A DNA stretch of 64,000 nt from Thermotoga profunda AZM34c06 (GCF_000828675.1 NZ_AP014510.1:763413-827412); one strand, 5' to 3'. Numbered from the stretch's first letter, positions 38,792 through 48,527 are shown. The notes: generated by a model not told the origin, from the letters alone. Numbers and translations: made by a program.

Positions 38792-40384
38792 GTGAAGAAA
38801 TTACCGATAGGTATAAACGACTACAAACAGATCATAGAGGGTAATTACATATACGTAGACAAGACAAGATACCTGCATGAAATGGCAACTACGGGGATAT
38901 ATTATTTTCTCTCACGACCAAGGAGATTTGGGAAGAGTTTAACGGTCAGCACATTTTATTATCTATTCACAGGAGAAAAAGAACTGTTCAAAGACACATG
39001 GATATACAACAACTGGGATTGGGAGAAAGAGAGATATCCTGTTGTTGTATTGGACATGAACAGATTAAACACGAGTGATATAGGGAGTATGAGGAAAAGG
39101 CTTGAGATGATTTTAGAAGAACATGCTGAAATATATGGCATAGTACTTCAGGATGACACCATAGATGGGAAATTCGAACAGTTGATAAAAAAGGCACATG
39201 AGAAGGTTAAAAAGCCTGTAGTTTTACTGATAGACGAATATGAGAAGCCGATATTAGATCACATAACAAACAAGGCAAAGATAGAAGAGATGAGGAATGA
39301 ACTAAGGCAATTTTATGGGAAGATAAAGAGTCTTGGTAGTTCACTGAGATTTGTATTTATAACAGGCATAACCAAATTCACAAAGATGGGTGTATTCAGT
39401 GCGTTGAATAATCTCACAGATATCACTTTCAGTGAATTTTATTCGCAGATGCTTGGATATACACAACAAGAAATAGAACATTATTTCAGTGAACACATAA
39501 CAAAAGTGAGCAGAGAAATGAAAATGACAGAAAAAGAATACCTTGGAACCTTGAAAAGCTATTATGATGGTTTTTCTTTTGATGGCCTTCATCATGTATA
39601 CAATCCCTATGCTGTATTACTTGCGTTGTACAACAAAAAATTTGCTTCATACTGGAACGAATCTGGAGCTCCACAGTTCATTTTCGAATATTTCAAAACT
39701 CACAAAGTTACAAGAGATGATCTGGTAGGGAAAATAGTTCCTGAAAGTGATTTTACTGACAAAGAAATAGAAGATACATCACCTGTTATCTTTCTAACTC
39801 AAGCGGGATATTTAACACTAACAAAGAGAGTATCACCAGATCCCAAGCAAGGACCGATGTACATACTGGGTATACCCAATATAGATGTAGAGGCAGGGTT
39901 AGATAAAGTATTGTTAGAAGCGAGATATGGCATGGATACAAGTGAAATAAACCAAAAGATATACATAATACGTGAATCAATGGCAAAAGAAGACGTAGAG
40001 CAATTGATGGGGGCGATACAATCAGCATTAGCAGAGATAAGTTATGATGTTATTGAAAGGATAAAACGATCAGGGAAAGAAGATAAAATAACCCAGCTTG
40101 AATCATTTTACCAGACATATATAAAGACCTTACTTGGTGTCGCTGGGTACAAAGTGATAGAAGAACAGATAGCGAATACGGGAAGGGCAGACTTAGTGGT
40201 GAAAACCAACGGTACAGTGTACATATTCGAATTAAAAATAGACCAACCTGCGAGCAAAGCGATAGAACAGATAAAGCAAAAAAGATATTATGAATCATAC
40301 AGATACAAAAGATGTTATTTGGTGGGTATAAGTATCTCAAGTGAAGAAAGAAATATAAAAGAATGGAAATATGAAAAAGTCTGA
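38792..40384 (+). CDS. AAA-ATPase-like / PD-(D/E)XK nuclease family protein (copy 1)
   Basis: The 530-residue protein has the two-domain layout of the AAA-ATPase_like (PF09820) and PDDEXK_9 (PF08011) families. The N-terminal ATPase part starts KLPIGINDYKQIIEGNYIYVDKT and has RPRRFGKSLTVST as the P-loop equivalent and VVLLIDEYEKPI as Walker B. The C-terminal nuclease core is GRADLVVKTNGTVYIFELKID with an ELK active-site motif. The cellular role is unknown; such genes are often multicopy in anaerobes and have been suspected of mobility or defence roles. The GTG start has GGGGTG upstream. Long stretches are identical in DNA to the copy at 40960. Confidence 0.88.
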   Translation: MKKLPIGINDYKQIIEGNYIYVDKTRYLHEMATTGIYYFLSRPRRFGKSLTVSTFYYLFTGEKELFKDTWIYNNWDWEKERYPVVVLDMNRLNTSDIGSMRKRLEMILEEHAEIYGIVLQDDTIDGKFEQLIKKAHEKVKKPVVLLIDEYEKPILDHITNKAKIEEMRNELRQFYGKIKSLGSSLRFVFITGITKFTKMGVFSALNNLTDITFSEFYSQMLGYTQQEIEHYFSEHITKVSREMKMTEKEYLGTLKSYYDGFSFDGLHHVYNPYAVLLALYNKKFASYWNESGAPQFIFEYFKTHKVTRDDLVGKIVPESDFTDKEIEDTSPVIFLTQAGYLTLTKRVSPDPKQGPMYILGIPNIDVEAGLDKVLLEARYGMDTSEINQKIYIIRESMAKEDVEQLMGAIQSALAEISYDVIERIKRSGKEDKITQLESFYQTYIKTLLGVAGYKVIEEQIANTGRADLVVKTNGTVYIFELKIDQPASKAIEQIKQKRYYESYRYKRCYLVGISISSEERNIKEWKYEKV

Positions 40385-40447
40385 GGAGTAAATTTTTGCT
40401 TCGTGTTAAGATAGACATGAAATTCTGTGCATAGAAGGTGATGTTAA

Positions 40448-40666
40448 ATGAAACTCAAAGAGATGATTTTCATAGTGGAGGAAGATCCAGAGGGTGGATA
40501 TAACGCCAGAGCTTTAGATTATAGTATTTTTACCGAAGCAGACACCTTAGAAACGCTCAAAGAGAACATAAAAGACGCTATAAATTGCCATTTTGATAAA
40601 ATTGATGACAGACCAGATATTATTCGACTCCACATTGTAAGAGAAGAAACATTTACATATGGCTAA
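40448..40666 (+). CDS. hicB: HicB-like antitoxin
   Basis: The 72-residue protein has the HicB N-terminal fold: FIVEEDPEGGYNARALDY, then TEADTLETLKENIKDAINCHF. There is no separate DNA-binding domain at the C-terminus, so autoregulation is uncertain. It overlaps the hicA gene by eight bases, in the antitoxin-first order. Confidence 0.85.
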   Translation: MKLKEMIFIVEEDPEGGYNARALDYSIFTEADTLETLKENIKDAINCHFDKIDDRPDIIRLHIVREETFTYG

Positions 40667-40910
40667 ACTTCCACGAAACCTTTCAGGTAGAGAGCTTGCC
40701 AAATTACTCAATGGGTATGGTTATGAGATAACAAGAAAGAGCGGCAGTCATCTGAGATTGTCCTCAAATATTATGGGTTATGAACATAGAATCACCATTC
40801 CAGATCATTCTTATCTCAAAATAGGTACCTTAAATAACATATTAAAAGACATAGCAGAATATCTGAAAATCTCCAAAGAGCGTTTGATAAATGAACTTTT
40901 TAGCAAATGA
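40659..40910 (+). CDS. hicA: HicA-like mRNA interferase toxin
   Basis: HicA toxins cut mRNA through a double-stranded RNA-binding-like fold with a catalytic histidine. LSGRELAKLLNGYGYEITRKSGSHLRL carries the GSH motif near residue 30, and ITIPDHSYLKIGTLNNILKDI completes the fold. The 83 residues are usual. It lies between two near-identical nuclease-like genes, so loss of the flanked segment by recombination would be counter-selected by the toxin-antitoxin pair. Confidence 0.87.
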   Translation: MAKLPRNLSGRELAKLLNGYGYEITRKSGSHLRLSSNIMGYEHRITIPDHSYLKIGTLNNILKDIAEYLKISKERLINELFSK

Positions 40911-40959
40911 AACTCGTTGTGCGTTCCTTTGGCAAAAATAAGGTCGGAGGAGGTTTAAA

Positions 40960-42540
40960 GTGAAAAAGCTACCGATAGGTATAAACGACTACAAACAGAT
41001 CATAGAGGGTAATTACATATACGTAGACAAGACAAGATACCTGCATGAAATGGCAACTACGGGGATATATTATTTTCTCTCACGACCAAGGAGATTTGGG
41101 AAGAGTTTAACGGTCAGCACATTTTATTATCTATTCACAGGAGAAAAAGAACTGTTCAAAGACACATGGATATACAACAACTGGGATTGGGAGAAAGAGA
41201 GATATCCTGTTGTTGTATTGGACATGAACAAAATAGACAGTACAGATCTTGAGACATTGAGAGAGAGTATTCAGATGATGTTATTAGATTATTCCAAGGA
41301 GTACGGTATAGAATTTCAGACCAAAACGGTATCGAACAGGATACAGGAATTGATAAAAAACATTCACTTAAAGACATCAAAGCCTGTAGTTTTACTGATA
41401 GACGAATATGAGAAGCCGATATTGGATCACATAACAAACAAGGCAAAGATAGAGGAGATGAGGAATGAACTAAGGCAATTTTATGGGAAGATAAAGAGTC
41501 TTGGCAGTTCGCTGAGATTTGTATTCATAACAGGCATAACCAAATTCACAAAGATGGGTGTATTCAGTGCGTTGAATAACTTAGAAGATATCTCCTACTA
41601 TGAAAAATTTTCACAAATGTTTGGATATACACAAGAAGAGATTGAAAAATATTTTCATGATTACACAGACAATTACCTTAGAAAAAATCACATGACAAAA
41701 GAAGAATTTTTCGAACGACTTGAAAACTACTACAATGGTTTTTCCTTCGATGGCAAACACAAAGTATACAATCCATTTGCAGTATTGCTATTTTACAAGA
41801 GTGGAGAATTTGCAGAGTATTGGCATGAGAGTGGTGCACCACAATTTCTGTATGACTATTTCATAAACAAGAAGGTAGATTTAAACGAGATACTAAAAGA
41901 CGGTGAAGTAGAGAAGAGTGAATTATCCAAGAGAGAAATAGAAGAGACGACACCGAAAGTTTTCTTGATACAATCTGGGTATTTGACCTTTGAACAGATT
42001 ATAGAACAAGGCAGGTACAAAATAGATTTTCCCAATATAGATGTGAAAAAATCGATAGGTAGCATGTTATTAGAGATAAATTACCAGATAAGTGATGAAA
42101 AAAAGAGGCAGATATCGGCACAGATAGAAAAGGCGATAAAGGAAGAAGATATAGACAGATTGATTGAAGTATTTAAAACAGTGATATCAGGGATGAGCTA
42201 CAGGATAACAGGTGAGATAGAAAGGCATGTGAAAGAAGAGAGAGTGAAGAACTTAGAGATGTATTATCAATCACTGGTATATTGTATACTTGCTGCATCT
42301 GGGTACAATGTAGAGACAGAAGTAGAGACTGGTGGTGGGAGGATAGACATAATACTCAAGACCGATGGTACGGTATACATATTCGAATTAAAAATAGATC
42401 AACCTGCGAGCAAAGCGATAGAACAGATAAGGCAAAAAAGATATCATGAATCATACAAATACAAAAGATGTTATCTGGTGGGTATAAGTATCTCAAGTGA
42501 AGAAAGGAATATAAAAGAGTGGAAATATGAAAAAGTTTAA
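40960..42540 (+). CDS. AAA-ATPase-like / PD-(D/E)XK nuclease family protein (copy 2)
   Basis: The 526-residue paralogue has the same layout: KLPIGINDYKQIIEGNYIYVDKT, RPRRFGKSLTVST, VVLLIDEYEKPI, and nuclease core GRIDIILKTDGTVYIFELKID. DNA identity with copy 1 is complete or nearly so at about 40970-41228, again around 41383-41580 and at the 3' end (about 42365-42535). Between these blocks the proteins diverge strongly. The GTG start follows GGAGGAGG. The mosaic suggests gene conversion of parts while substrate-facing segments vary. Confidence 0.88.
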   Translation: MKKLPIGINDYKQIIEGNYIYVDKTRYLHEMATTGIYYFLSRPRRFGKSLTVSTFYYLFTGEKELFKDTWIYNNWDWEKERYPVVVLDMNKIDSTDLETLRESIQMMLLDYSKEYGIEFQTKTVSNRIQELIKNIHLKTSKPVVLLIDEYEKPILDHITNKAKIEEMRNELRQFYGKIKSLGSSLRFVFITGITKFTKMGVFSALNNLEDISYYEKFSQMFGYTQEEIEKYFHDYTDNYLRKNHMTKEEFFERLENYYNGFSFDGKHKVYNPFAVLLFYKSGEFAEYWHESGAPQFLYDYFINKKVDLNEILKDGEVEKSELSKREIEETTPKVFLIQSGYLTFEQIIEQGRYKIDFPNIDVKKSIGSMLLEINYQISDEKKRQISAQIEKAIKEEDIDRLIEVFKTVISGMSYRITGEIERHVKEERVKNLEMYYQSLVYCILAASGYNVETEVETGGGRIDIILKTDGTVYIFELKIDQPASKAIEQIRQKRYHESYKYKRCYLVGISISSEERNIKEWKYEKV

Positions 42541-42608
42541 AAGGTGTTTGACTTTTGTTGTTCCATCCAATATAATTTTTTTGGAGTACAAATACAGGAG
42601 GCATTGCT

Positions 42609-43590
42609 TTGAAAATCGTGGTTTTGGCTGGGGGAAGCGGAGAGAGATTTTGGCCACTTTCTACCCTTCAAACACCAAAGCAGTTTTTAAAGTTATTCGA
42701 AGGAAAAACATTATTAAGGCAAACCTTTGAAAGACTTTCCTATAAAGCCAATCCCAATGATATATACATTGTCACAAACAAAGTCTATAAGCAAGCCACA
42801 TATTCAGAACTTCCCGAGATACCAAGACAAAACATATTGCTCGAACCATCAAAAAAAAAACACCGCACCTGCATGTGTTTTTGCAAGTTTGAATCTTCCA
42901 GAAGATGAAACAATCTTTATAGTTCCATCAGACCACTACATATCTCAAATTGATAAATTTTGGCAGTGTGTTGAAACGGCTCAGAAGTTTATTGAAAATC
43001 ACGAAGGTATAATCACCTTTGGTATAGTCCCCACACGTGTTGAAACTGCATATGGTTATATCCAGTCAAATGAACGGATAGAAAGCAACATCTTTAGAGT
43101 CATTAAATTTCACGAAAAGCCTGATCATGATACAGCTTTGCTATATATACAAAAAGGCAATTACTTTTGGAACAGTGGCATGTTCATGTACAAAAATGAA
43201 TACTTCATTGAACAGATGAAAAAACATTCCCCGCAGGTGATCGAACCGTTTTTGCGTTGCACAGATATAGAAAGTATTTATCAAAAAGTACCATCTATAA
43301 GTATAGACTATGCATTGATGGAAAAAACAGACCAGATCTATATGGTAAAGGCAGATTTTATTTGGTCTGATGTTGGAAACTTCAAATCACTCAAAGATCT
43401 TGGAACACAAAATTCGAACTACACAGTACTCGAAAACAGTGAAAATGTGTTTGTTAAAACCACAAAACCAACCATAGTGATAGGTGTTGATAACTTAGTA
43501 ATAGTGGAAAGCGAAAATGGGATATTAGTGTGTGACATGGATCAATTGGATAAACTGAGAAACGCATTGAAAAAACTGGATCAAAAATAG
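42609..43590 (+). pseudogene. manC: Mannose-1-phosphate guanylyltransferase with a one-base frameshift in an A10 run
   Basis: The enzyme makes GDP-mannose from mannose-1-phosphate and GTP. The first part (42609-42850) reads VVLAGGSGERFWPLS, TPKQFLKLF and LLEPS. The second part, in another frame, continues NTAPACVFASLNL, FIVPSDHYIS, FHEKPD, GNYFWNSGMFMYK and DYALMEKTD to the stop at 43588. The break lies in ten adenines at 42851-42860. Nine would give one open frame of about 327 residues with the conserved EPSKKNTAPA. The gene is either inactivated, phase-variable, rescued by polymerase slippage on the A-run, or mis-sequenced. Confidence 0.85.
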
Positions 43591-43606
43591 ACTTGGGGAG
43601 ATTTTG

Positions 43607-44848
43607 ATGAAAACAATGCGTTTATTTCTCTTAGATTATGCAATACTGTGGTTTTTAAACTGGCTTTTGACAAAGGCTGTGTTTACCTCTTTGGTCTTTG
43701 CCTCGATCAGCTGCACTTCACTTTTTGCCTTCAGAGTCTATGAAACTGAGCACCTTGAAAGCATCAACGAACAAATCGTAAGAACCTTTATCGCCTTGAT
43801 ATTTTCAAACGCCGTGAAATACATTTTCTATCCAGTGTTTAAGAAATCCTTGACATTCGATTATATCTACATTCACATCTTTCTTGGCACAATCTCTGTA
43901 GTTTTAGCTAACTGGCTATTCAATTCTGTCTTCAAAACAAGGATAAAACCAAAAAAATACATAGTCATAGGTCGTGAGAAAGAAATAGGTCATATCTTAG
44001 ATGAAATCACTCGAAAAACACGCGGTGAATACCAGTTTGTTCAATACATCAACCCTTCACCGACAACTCTGAAAGAGAAGATAAAGACGTACGACCATGT
44101 GCTTGTTGCAAACTACGAACTGTACAAGCACGTAGATTATCTGCTTGAAAACAGCACGGCTAAAATCGAATACCTTTCAGAACTTGCAGAGAGAGTGTTA
44201 AGAAGGATCCCACTTGAAGTGATTGAGAATTTCAAAGAATACTACGAACTTGAGTTCCAAAAGGCAAAAGAATCACCGATGAAAAGAATTATCGACATAC
44301 TTGGAGGGATAGTGGGGTTGATAATAAGCCTACCAATCATGCTGTTCTTTGGAATTTGGATACTTATTGAAGATGGCTGGCCGGTATTCTTCAAACATCT
44401 ACGTGTTGGGAAGAATGGGAGGTATTTCCAATTTGTAAAGCTCCGTTCGTTAAAGCAAGAAGGTTTTGACCCGAGCAATCCAAATGGCACGATTCAAACA
44501 AGGATGTTAAAAATTGGAAAAATAATAAGACCTCTAAGAATAGACGAGCTACCGCAATTCTGGCTGGTGTTAAAAGGTGAGATGAGCCTGGTTGGGCCAA
44601 GGCCAGAGATGGTGGAGTATCATAGGGTATATTCAAATCGGATTCCATATTATCAATACAGACTAAGGCTAAAACCAGGTATAACCGGCTGGGCACAGAT
44701 AAATTATCAACACACGACAACGCTTGAAGAGTACAAAAAAAAGACGGAGTATGATCTGTACTACATAAAGAACAGAAGCACAATTATGGATTTAAGGATA
44801 ATTCTTCAAACAATTGAAGCTATATTCTGGAGAAGGGGTGCGAGGTAA
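43607..44848 (+). CDS. Bacterial sugar transferase (polyprenyl-phosphate sugar-1-phosphate transferase)
   Basis: This family starts polysaccharide synthesis by placing a sugar-1-phosphate on undecaprenyl phosphate at the membrane. The 413-residue protein has several N-terminal hydrophobic segments and a Rossmann-like middle. The catalytic C-terminal domain shows KRIIDILGGIVGLIISLPIM, FVKLRSL, IGKIIRPLRIDELPQFW, LVGPRPEM and KPGITGWAQIN. The large type resembles WbaP/CpsE. ATG at 43607 has GGGGAG six bases upstream. It follows manC by 16 bases, so it probably starts the repeat unit of this locus. Confidence 0.92.
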   Translation: MKTMRLFLLDYAILWFLNWLLTKAVFTSLVFASISCTSLFAFRVYETEHLESINEQIVRTFIALIFSNAVKYIFYPVFKKSLTFDYIYIHIFLGTISVVLANWLFNSVFKTRIKPKKYIVIGREKEIGHILDEITRKTRGEYQFVQYINPSPTTLKEKIKTYDHVLVANYELYKHVDYLLENSTAKIEYLSELAERVLRRIPLEVIENFKEYYELEFQKAKESPMKRIIDILGGIVGLIISLPIMLFFGIWILIEDGWPVFFKHLRVGKNGRYFQFVKLRSLKQEGFDPSNPNGTIQTRMLKIGKIIRPLRIDELPQFWLVLKGEMSLVGPRPEMVEYHRVYSNRIPYYQYRLRLKPGITGWAQINYQHTTTLEEYKKKTEYDLYYIKNRSTIMDLRIILQTIEAIFWRRGAR

Positions 44849-44898
44849 TGCATCACTGCCTCTGTCGCTCAGAATATATTTAATGCGAGGTGCAATAC

Positions 44899-45909
44899 AT
44901 GTTTGGAATAAGTGTAGTTATACCTGCACATAATTCAGAGAAATATTTAGGAAAATGTATAGATTCTGTGACCCGCAACACCTTTCAAGATTCTGAAATT
45001 GTCGTTATCGAGAACGGTTCAAGCGATCGGACTTTACATGTGGCAAAGGAATGTCTTTCTAAGATGCTCCCTGCGGAAAGATATAAAATAATATCGATTC
45101 CAGAAGGGAATGTATCAAAAGCAAGAAACGAGGGTATAAAAGCTTCTAATGGGAAATATCTCTTCTTTTTAGATTCCGATGACTATATTTCACCCGAAAC
45201 ATTGGGTTCATTGTACAAAGCTGCCGAGGAAAATCGTGCCGATATTACATACTGTCCTTTTGATAGAATCCTACAAAGCGACACAGAATGTAGAAAACTA
45301 TCGTATGAAAAACTATATAAATCACACAAAGCAATAATATCTGGTGTAGAATTTCTGAAGGATTTTTTAAAAGGAAGGAAATGGTTATGTACAGGCAATA
45401 ACATTATCAGACGTGATCTTATAAATAATGGAAAAATTTGGTTTCCAGAAGAGTTTCATGGTGGCGAAGATCAATACTTTTATATGGAAATCCTTTTGCA
45501 CGCAAAGAAAGTTGTTTTTAGTCCCAGCGGTCGAATGTTTTACGTACAGCGTACGAGTGGAAGCTTAGCGGCTTCTGATAAAGTCCTGGATTCTTTGAAA
45601 GCTTACGAGCTATTTACCCAAGAGGTCGAAAATGACAAATACTTTTTGGATCGCAGGAGCAAAGATGAGATTTTGAATTTAATCCGTCGTTTCAAGCTAC
45701 CATATCTCTATGTACGAGCATTTTACAGATTATCTAAGATTATGACATACGATGAGATGGCTACAGTCATGAGAGCAAAAAGAGGAACGTTCAAAAAGAT
45801 GCCTTTACCCCTTCCGGTGTCGTCCAAGTTGTGGTTTCCAACATTTGTTGGATATGTAATGTTGAGGTATTTTCCAAAGTTATTTTATATTATGTCAAAC
45901 AGATTATGA
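44899..45909 (+). CDS. Glycosyltransferase family 2
   Basis: The GT-A fold appears in ISVVIPAHNSEKYLGKCIDSV, VVIENGSSDRT and the DxD-containing FLDSDDYISPETL near residue 92. HGGEDQYFYMEIL near residue 190 is the acceptor-side block. The protein has 336 residues, with a basic C-terminal amphipathic tail. It transfers a sugar from a nucleotide donor to the lipid-linked chain in the cytosol; donor and acceptor are unknown. ATG at 44899 has GAGGTG six bases upstream. Confidence 0.9.
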   Translation: MFGISVVIPAHNSEKYLGKCIDSVTRNTFQDSEIVVIENGSSDRTLHVAKECLSKMLPAERYKIISIPEGNVSKARNEGIKASNGKYLFFLDSDDYISPETLGSLYKAAEENRADITYCPFDRILQSDTECRKLSYEKLYKSHKAIISGVEFLKDFLKGRKWLCTGNNIIRRDLINNGKIWFPEEFHGGEDQYFYMEILLHAKKVVFSPSGRMFYVQRTSGSLAASDKVLDSLKAYELFTQEVENDKYFLDRRSKDEILNLIRRFKLPYLYVRAFYRLSKIMTYDEMATVMRAKRGTFKKMPLPLPVSSKLWFPTFVGYVMLRYFPKLFYIMSNRL

Positions 45910-46087
45910 TAGATTATTGCAGAACATCGATTTGTGGTACATTAAACAAAGTTTCTTAAAAAAGGTGTTTAAGATTTTATGATACCTTTTCAATAAAAAA
46001 CTATGCGAGCTAAAACACTTCGCATTTAACGCTTGCAGAGTAAGACGCTTTTTAAAAACAATAAAGCTTAAGGAGTGATAAGACACC

Positions 46088-47194
46088 TTGTTTGCAGCTA
46101 TATATGTTTTACTTCATCTTATAATTACGACATATATGTTGATGAAGAAAAAAATGGATGGCTTTATATTGTTCCTTTTATCCGCTCTAACTTTTATTTT
46201 GTTGTTTCTCAAGCCAGATACATTTGATATACTAAACTACACCGATGCTGTAGGGTATGTCTCATATTTTACATTTGAGCCTTTATTTTCAATTACGCTA
46301 ATGGTCTTGAGAAACTTCCTGTCACCGCGACTGACAATATGGGTTGTTCAATTTGTTATACTCATAATATCTTACTTAATTGTTAGTATAACTACTAAAT
46401 CTGCGGGAGAAAATGATATCGCATCAATAGTGAAGTATTTCATACTTGTAGTGCTTATGCCAGGTTTCCTCCTTGGCTTTTCAAACGCTCTCCGCCAATG
46501 TTTGGCTGGATTACTTATGATTCTATCCATTCAATATCTTGTTAGAAAAAAGTACTCTCTTTCCTTTCTTCTTTTCTTCCTGGGAATAATGTTTCACTTT
46601 TCGCTTATTTTTGTTGTGCCGTTATTGTTTTTAGCTGTTATCTTAAACAAGTGCCAGGTTCGTGGTATACCCTATACGCGAGTAAATGGCATCACTATTA
46701 GGGCTAGATTTTCTATCCCTTTTACATTTTTCCTTATTTCGATACCGTACATGCTGATTTTCTTAATTTTTCCATCAACTACTTCAATCTTTCTTTCTAC
46801 AGATTATGGATTCTATTTTAATGCTCTTTTTATCGAAGGACGCCAACCGCTTTATCTGAAGATTATCTTCGTTATTACCTCATATGTTGGCTCGTTGGTT
46901 TTTGCCAAGTTTAGATTTGAGCGATTCAACGTAAGTAAGATTGATATACATCACGAGAACCAAGAATTCTTAGTGTTAACAAACAACTTAAGGTTAATTC
47001 TTTTGACAGTTTCTGTCCTCTTCATCACAGATCCACTTTGGTGGGAAGCAGGATCGCGTGTACTTTACTATTACTACGTAGTAGAAATGTTTTGGATGGT
47101 AAAGGCTTTCCAAATGGGTTATCTATATTCTCCATTATGGGCTTTCTTTGTAAATACGTTTGCAATGAATGTATGGAACATATTGAACGGTTAA
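46088..47194 (+). CDS. EpsG-like polysaccharide polymerase
   Basis: The 368-residue membrane protein has about ten hydrophobic helices. The conserved NALRQCLAGLLMI block near residue 135, followed by KKYSLSFLLFFLGIMFHFSLIFVV, is typical of EpsG/Wzy polymerases. It would join repeat units at the outer face of the membrane. TTG is the start with GGAG upstream. A 178-base gap without a gene precedes it. Confidence 0.82.
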   Translation: MFAAIYVLLHLIITTYMLMKKKMDGFILFLLSALTFILLFLKPDTFDILNYTDAVGYVSYFTFEPLFSITLMVLRNFLSPRLTIWVVQFVILIISYLIVSITTKSAGENDIASIVKYFILVVLMPGFLLGFSNALRQCLAGLLMILSIQYLVRKKYSLSFLLFFLGIMFHFSLIFVVPLLFLAVILNKCQVRGIPYTRVNGITIRARFSIPFTFFLISIPYMLIFLIFPSTTSIFLSTDYGFYFNALFIEGRQPLYLKIIFVITSYVGSLVFAKFRFERFNVSKIDIHHENQEFLVLTNNLRLILLTVSVLFITDPLWWEAGSRVLYYYYVVEMFWMVKAFQMGYLYSPLWAFFVNTFAMNVWNILNG

Positions 47195-47219
47195 CAGTAG
47201 ATCATTAGGAGGTGAAGTG

Positions 47220-48527
47220 TTGAGAAAGAGGATGCTATTGATAAGTGGAATTGTTGGACCAGTCACTGGAAGTAATCAGTCCTTTAGGAATACTGTTATC
47301 GGTTATCTTAACAGTGATTGGCAAATTGTACACCTTTGTTTCTTTTCACGCAAAAATCGAAGATATCAACTTGAGGATCTTCTTGGTTTCAAAAATTACA
47401 GATTTCGTGGCATACCTCTAATTTTAGAAAAGCTAGCTGTGTTGGTAAAAACCATCTCCAAGATCGGTTTAAAGAAGCAAAGAAAAGAAAATTTTCAACT
47501 AGATGCCTCGCATCAAACTTTCCGACGTGAAAGATTTCTGAATGAAGTAAGATCGTTAAACTTAATCTTTTTTATCGTCTACAGCCTATTCGAAACTGTT
47601 CGTGGGATTTTGATTGCAGCTTTTTTCAAACCAGATATTGTTTACGCGTACGAAGTGTATTCAGTGATTCCGGCGTTATTTATAAGCAAGCTCTTTCGTA
47701 TACCATTTGTTAAACGCTTTCAAGGTGTCTATGCGGCGCATGAATACGAATTAAAAAGTTATAGATACTTTCCCTTCAAAATTGCGTACAGTGTTGCCTC
47801 TGATTTGGCAATCATTACTAATGATGGGACTGGGGGGAACAAACTTCTTACACAACTCGGTTTTCCAAGAAATAGAATAATTTTCCTTTTAAATGGAATT
47901 GATGAGAGAGTATTATCATTCGAGTGCAAGAACGTACTTAGAGATGATGTATTGAAACGGCATTCACTACCAACTGATTCAAAAATTTTGACAACCTTCA
48001 ACAGAGCATATCCTGCAAAGAGAGTTGACAGAGCTGTTTATCTCTTGAAATCATTACGCGACAAGGGTATACCAGTATTTCTAATTTGGGCCGGTGCTAA
48101 TGGACCTCTGGAAGAGCAAATCATCGAATACTCTAAGATGTTAAATGTTCATAATTTTCTCAGGTACCTAGGACCTATTCCATATGAAGAGGTTCTAAAA
48201 TTATTGTGCATTTCAGACCTAAACTTAATTCTTAATGATGAGGCCAACTTGGGGAACCAGATTTTAGAAGCTGCATGGCTTGGTGTTCCTACTTTGGCTA
48301 CTGACGATGGTACTAACTCTAGAATAATCGCAACTCCTAATATTGTCTATGTTAAACCAGAGGAGTTTGAAATTCAGGGGCCTATCAAAGCAATTGAAAT
48401 TCTTGAAAAAAATATTAGTGAGAGACATGTAAGACCTACTACTCTTTATTCTTGGAAGCGGAGAATGGAAGTTGAGATAAAACTTATTGAGAAATTGTTA
48501 AGTCGAGGAAGAGCAAGAATGAAATGA
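47220..48527 (+). CDS. Glycosyltransferase family 4
   Basis: The GT-B fold is recognised from the N-terminal LLISGIVGPVTGSNQSFRN, the linker FLLNGIDERV near residue 225, TFNRAYPAKRVDRAVYLLKSL, and the donor-side block LILNDEANLGNQILEAAWLGVPTLATDDG near residue 340. At 435 residues it is longer than usual because of an insertion near residues 70-120. TTG at 47220 follows AGGAGGTG. The donor sugar is not known. Confidence 0.85.
   Translation: MRKRMLLISGIVGPVTGSNQSFRNTVIGYLNSDWQIVHLCFFSRKNRRYQLEDLLGFKNYRFRGIPLILEKLAVLVKTISKIGLKKQRKENFQLDASHQTFRRERFLNEVRSLNLIFFIVYSLFETVRGILIAAFFKPDIVYAYEVYSVIPALFISKLFRIPFVKRFQGVYAAHEYELKSYRYFPFKIAYSVASDLAIITNDGTGGNKLLTQLGFPRNRIIFLLNGIDERVLSFECKNVLRDDVLKRHSLPTDSKILTTFNRAYPAKRVDRAVYLLKSLRDKGIPVFLIWAGANGPLEEQIIEYSKMLNVHNFLRYLGPIPYEEVLKLLCISDLNLILNDEANLGNQILEAAWLGVPTLATDDGTNSRIIATPNIVYVKPEEFEIQGPIKAIEILEKNISERHVRPTTLYSWKRRMEVEIKLIEKLLSRGRARMK

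Noticed and set aside
42727-43590. A separate gene with its own ATG at 42727 for the second part of manC
   Set aside because: Its first 40 codons are in the wrong frame of the manC coding sequence; the true homology begins at the A-run.
45904-46086. A 60-codon minus-strand frame in the gap before the EpsG-like gene
   Set aside because: It overlaps the end of the GT2 gene, has no SD and no recognisable domain; the gap appears to be only a leader.
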